A stretch of DNA of 64,000 bases from positions 124,001 to 188,000 of the forward strand of contig DVLL01000021.1 in the NCBI GenBank assembly GCA_018715525.1, in the 5' to 3' direction. The stretch comes from Candidatus Faeciplasma pullistercoris (GTDB taxonomy: Bacteria > Bacillota > Clostridia > Oscillospirales > Ruminococcaceae). A program made the position numbers and the translations under genes. Of this stretch, positions 62,609 to 64,000 are shown piece after piece; within the stretch, counting starts at the first letter, position 1, and the number at the start of each line of letters is the position of its first letter. The notes under the pieces were generated by a model. It saw nothing but the letters and a program-made list of their open reading frames with translations. It did no database searches and had not been told where the DNA came from.

Positions 62609-63295
62609 TTATACCTTTTGTGTTGCAGCCCACTGGTTCATTTCAAGCAAACCGTCCTTACTTCCGACAAGGAACAAAATATCCCCTTTTTGGAAAATAT
62701 AATTTGGGTGAATTGACTCAAGCACCGTGCCGTTGTTTTCTATGGCAATGATATTGAGTCCGAACTTAGAGCGCAAATTTACAGCAACAACTGTTTTGTC
62801 AATAATCTGTTCCGGCGCCTGCATCTTTGATATATTGATCTTCTCACTTAGCTGGATAATGTCAAGCTCACGGGCAGTTTCCAGACGGCTTGCAAGACGT
62901 ACTGCCATATCCCGCTCCGGGTATACGACCTCCGCGCCTAACTTTTCAAGAATAATGCCATGCTCTGCGCTTGTGGCTTTGGCAATTACCTTTGGGACCC
63001 CAAGAGCAACTAAGTTTAATACCGTAAGAATTGAGGTGTCTATCTGCTCACCGATGCAGACTACTGCCACATCGCAGTTTTGAATTCCGGTTTCCTGCAA
63101 GGATTTTTTATTCAGGCTCTTCACAACATAGGCGTTTTCAGTAAACTCACGCATCTCGCGAACCTTATCCTCGTTCCAGTCCATTACAATCAATTCCGAA
63201 CCGGATTCTGCCAGTTCCTCCGCCAAGGCCCTACCAAAGCGACCGATACCGACAATCCCGTACAATGTTTTCTTACCCTGTGCTTTTCCAAACAT
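62609..63295 (-). CDS. Trk/Ktr potassium uptake regulatory subunit (TrkA-like)
   Basis: 228 residues: RCK-N Rossmann domain (YGIVGIGRFGRALAEELAE, about 13-31) for NAD/nucleotide binding and RCK-C (TrkA_C) domain (about 145-228). Gates the TrkH/KtrB-type channel encoded next to it. ATG 63295 is seven bases behind AAGGAG; the tracked ATG 63301 is one base from it. 14 nt after trkH. Confidence 0.92.
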   Translation of the reverse strand: MFGKAQGKKTLYGIVGIGRFGRALAEELAESGSELIVMDWNEDKVREMREFTENAYVVKSLNKKSLQETGIQNCDVAVVCIGEQIDTSILTVLNLVALGVPKVIAKATSAEHGIILEKLGAEVVYPERDMAVRLASRLETARELDIIQLSEKINISKMQAPEQIIDKTVVAVNLRSKFGLNIIAIENNGTVLESIHPNYIFQKGDILFLVGSKDGLLEMNQWAATQKV

Positions 63296-63309
63296 AATCA
63301 TGCTCCTTA

Positions 63310-64000
63310 TTAACCAATCGCTATATTACCTTCCGGGAATCTGACAAGTTCGCCGCGGCTAAAATACCATAGCGAGGCGATTGTCAACGGCCCCAGCCTG
63401 CCAATATACATAACAAAAATAGACACCAGTTTGCTGCCAACACCAAGTTCGGTGGTAATCCCTGTAGACAGTCCTACAGTACCGAAAGCACTGGTTATTT
63501 CAAAAAGTGCGTCCATCAACCTGATTTCCGGCTCCAACAGCATCATGAGCCAGGTGCCGATGATTATTACAACTATTGCAAGCAAAGTAATTACAGAAGC
63601 TTTGCGAAACGCATCTCTTGGAACAGCGTAGCGAAACGCCTTTTCAGACTTATTGGTAGCGGCAGACTTGATACCCTGAATCAGCACAAAGAATGAGCTG
63701 GTTTTAATTCCGCCGCCGGTAGAACCCGGAGACGCGCCGATAAACATTAACACGATCAATATCAGAAGTCCGGAATCGGAGAATGTTCCAAGCGGATATG
63801 TAGAAAAACCAGCAGTTCTGGCGGATACGCTATGGAAAAACGCACCCATCCAAGTAATCTCCTCTGTCAGCTTCAAAAGTACCGTACCAACGAGAATAAG
63901 CACAGCACTGACAGTCAAAACCACTTTTGCATGCATAGAATATTTTTTCCAACGCAGCTTGTATATCCGCATTTCCTGAATGACCAAAAAGCCGATGCCC
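63310..64000 (-). CDS. Trk/Ktr potassium uptake channel subunit TrkH, C-terminal part (5' end outside window)
   Basis: C-terminal 230 or so residues of a TrkH/KtrB K+ transporter. The frame is open at 64000, so the listed ATG at 63987 is internal. Visible are the loop motif GASPGSTGGGIKTSSFF and the fourth pore-loop signature SAFGTVGLSTG, plus the conserved end RLGPLTIAS. Operon with trkA. Confidence 0.93.
   Translation of the reverse strand, partial: GIGFLVIQEMRIYKLRWKKYSMHAKVVLTVSAVLILVGTVLLKLTEEITWMGAFFHSVSARTAGFSTYPLGTFSDSGLLILIVLMFIGASPGSTGGGIKTSSFFVLIQGIKSAATNKSEKAFRYAVPRDAFRKASVITLLAIVVIIIGTWLMMLLEPEIRLMDALFEITSAFGTVGLSTGITTELGVGSKLVSIFVMYIGRLGPLTIASLWYFSRGELVRFPEGNIAIG

Noticed and set aside
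62527-62751. 74-aa plus-strand ORF
   Set aside because: Overlaps the 3' end of trkA antisense, no ribosome site.

Overview
The window is a chromosomal segment of an endospore-forming member of the Clostridia. Family-level placement near Oscillospiraceae/Ruminococcaceae is inferred from the overall look of the proteins, not from a search. Direct evidence for the lifestyle is a complete spoIIIA operon (AA to AH), the spoIIGA-sigE-sigG cluster, rubrerythrin with a Fur-family regulator, an Nfn-type oxidoreductase pair, and housekeeping genes of Gram-positive type (mutS2, recO, rarA, a tyrS T-box). I see no rRNA, tRNA, CRISPR array or intact prophage. Many genes start with TTG or GTG, and in those cases Shine-Dalgarno position decides the start; I moved about twenty ORF-track starts downstream for that reason and one (rbgA) upstream.

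Layout. 1-4.9 kb (+): phoH (cut by the window edge)-ybeY-era-recO-mutS2, ribosome and RNA maturation plus DNA repair. 5.2-6.3 kb (+): a lone tyrosine recombinase between a perfect palindrome and a strong terminator. 6.3-20.1 kb (-): a P-loop ATPase, then a long tightly packed operon read from nusB through a TsaD paralogue, xseA, xseB, ispA, dxs, tlyA, nadK, argR, recN, a DJ-1 protein and mltG to a U32 protein, ending at a terminator near 7.5 kb. 20.2-25.4 kb (-): an Asp23 protein and the spoIIIA operon behind a SigE-type promoter. 25.4-34.6 kb (-): a small membrane protein, yajC, the nfnB/nfnA pair, two large exported proteins that share a glycosidase-like barrel (one fused to an amidase), and an orphan PTS-type permease. 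34.8-37.9 kb (+): Fur-family regulator with its own palindromic operator, rubrerythrin, and the primosome pair dnaD-dnaC.

38-47.1 kb (-): tyrS behind a tyrosine T-box, sigG, sigE, spoIIGA, an M18 aminopeptidase, and an operon of DUF951-prfA-tsaC-coaE-transglycosylase. 47.3-58.6 kb: an S1-domain protein (+), then mostly minus-strand genes: rarA, a low-complexity secreted protein, tig-clpP-clpX, a phosphoesterase, a small Cys-rich DUF1540 gene (+), thrC, and lepB-rbgA-rnhB-yraN. 58.8-64 kb: a broken transposase remnant, then an ion transport block (CorC-like protein, PhoU-like protein, Pit permease, TrkA, and TrkH cut by the right edge).

Functional links: Spo0A and sigma-factor sites can be read in front of spoIIGA, sigG and spoIIIA, so the forespore/mother-cell programme is visible as regulation as well as genes. 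The most unusual local observations are an apparent ATT start codon for rbgA, a terminator hairpin that contains the ribosome binding site of the next gene, a cluster of perfect hairpins and direct repeats upstream of spoIIGA, and an amidase fused to a glycosidase-like barrel next to a second barrel protein. I did not find a convincing wholly new multi-gene system.
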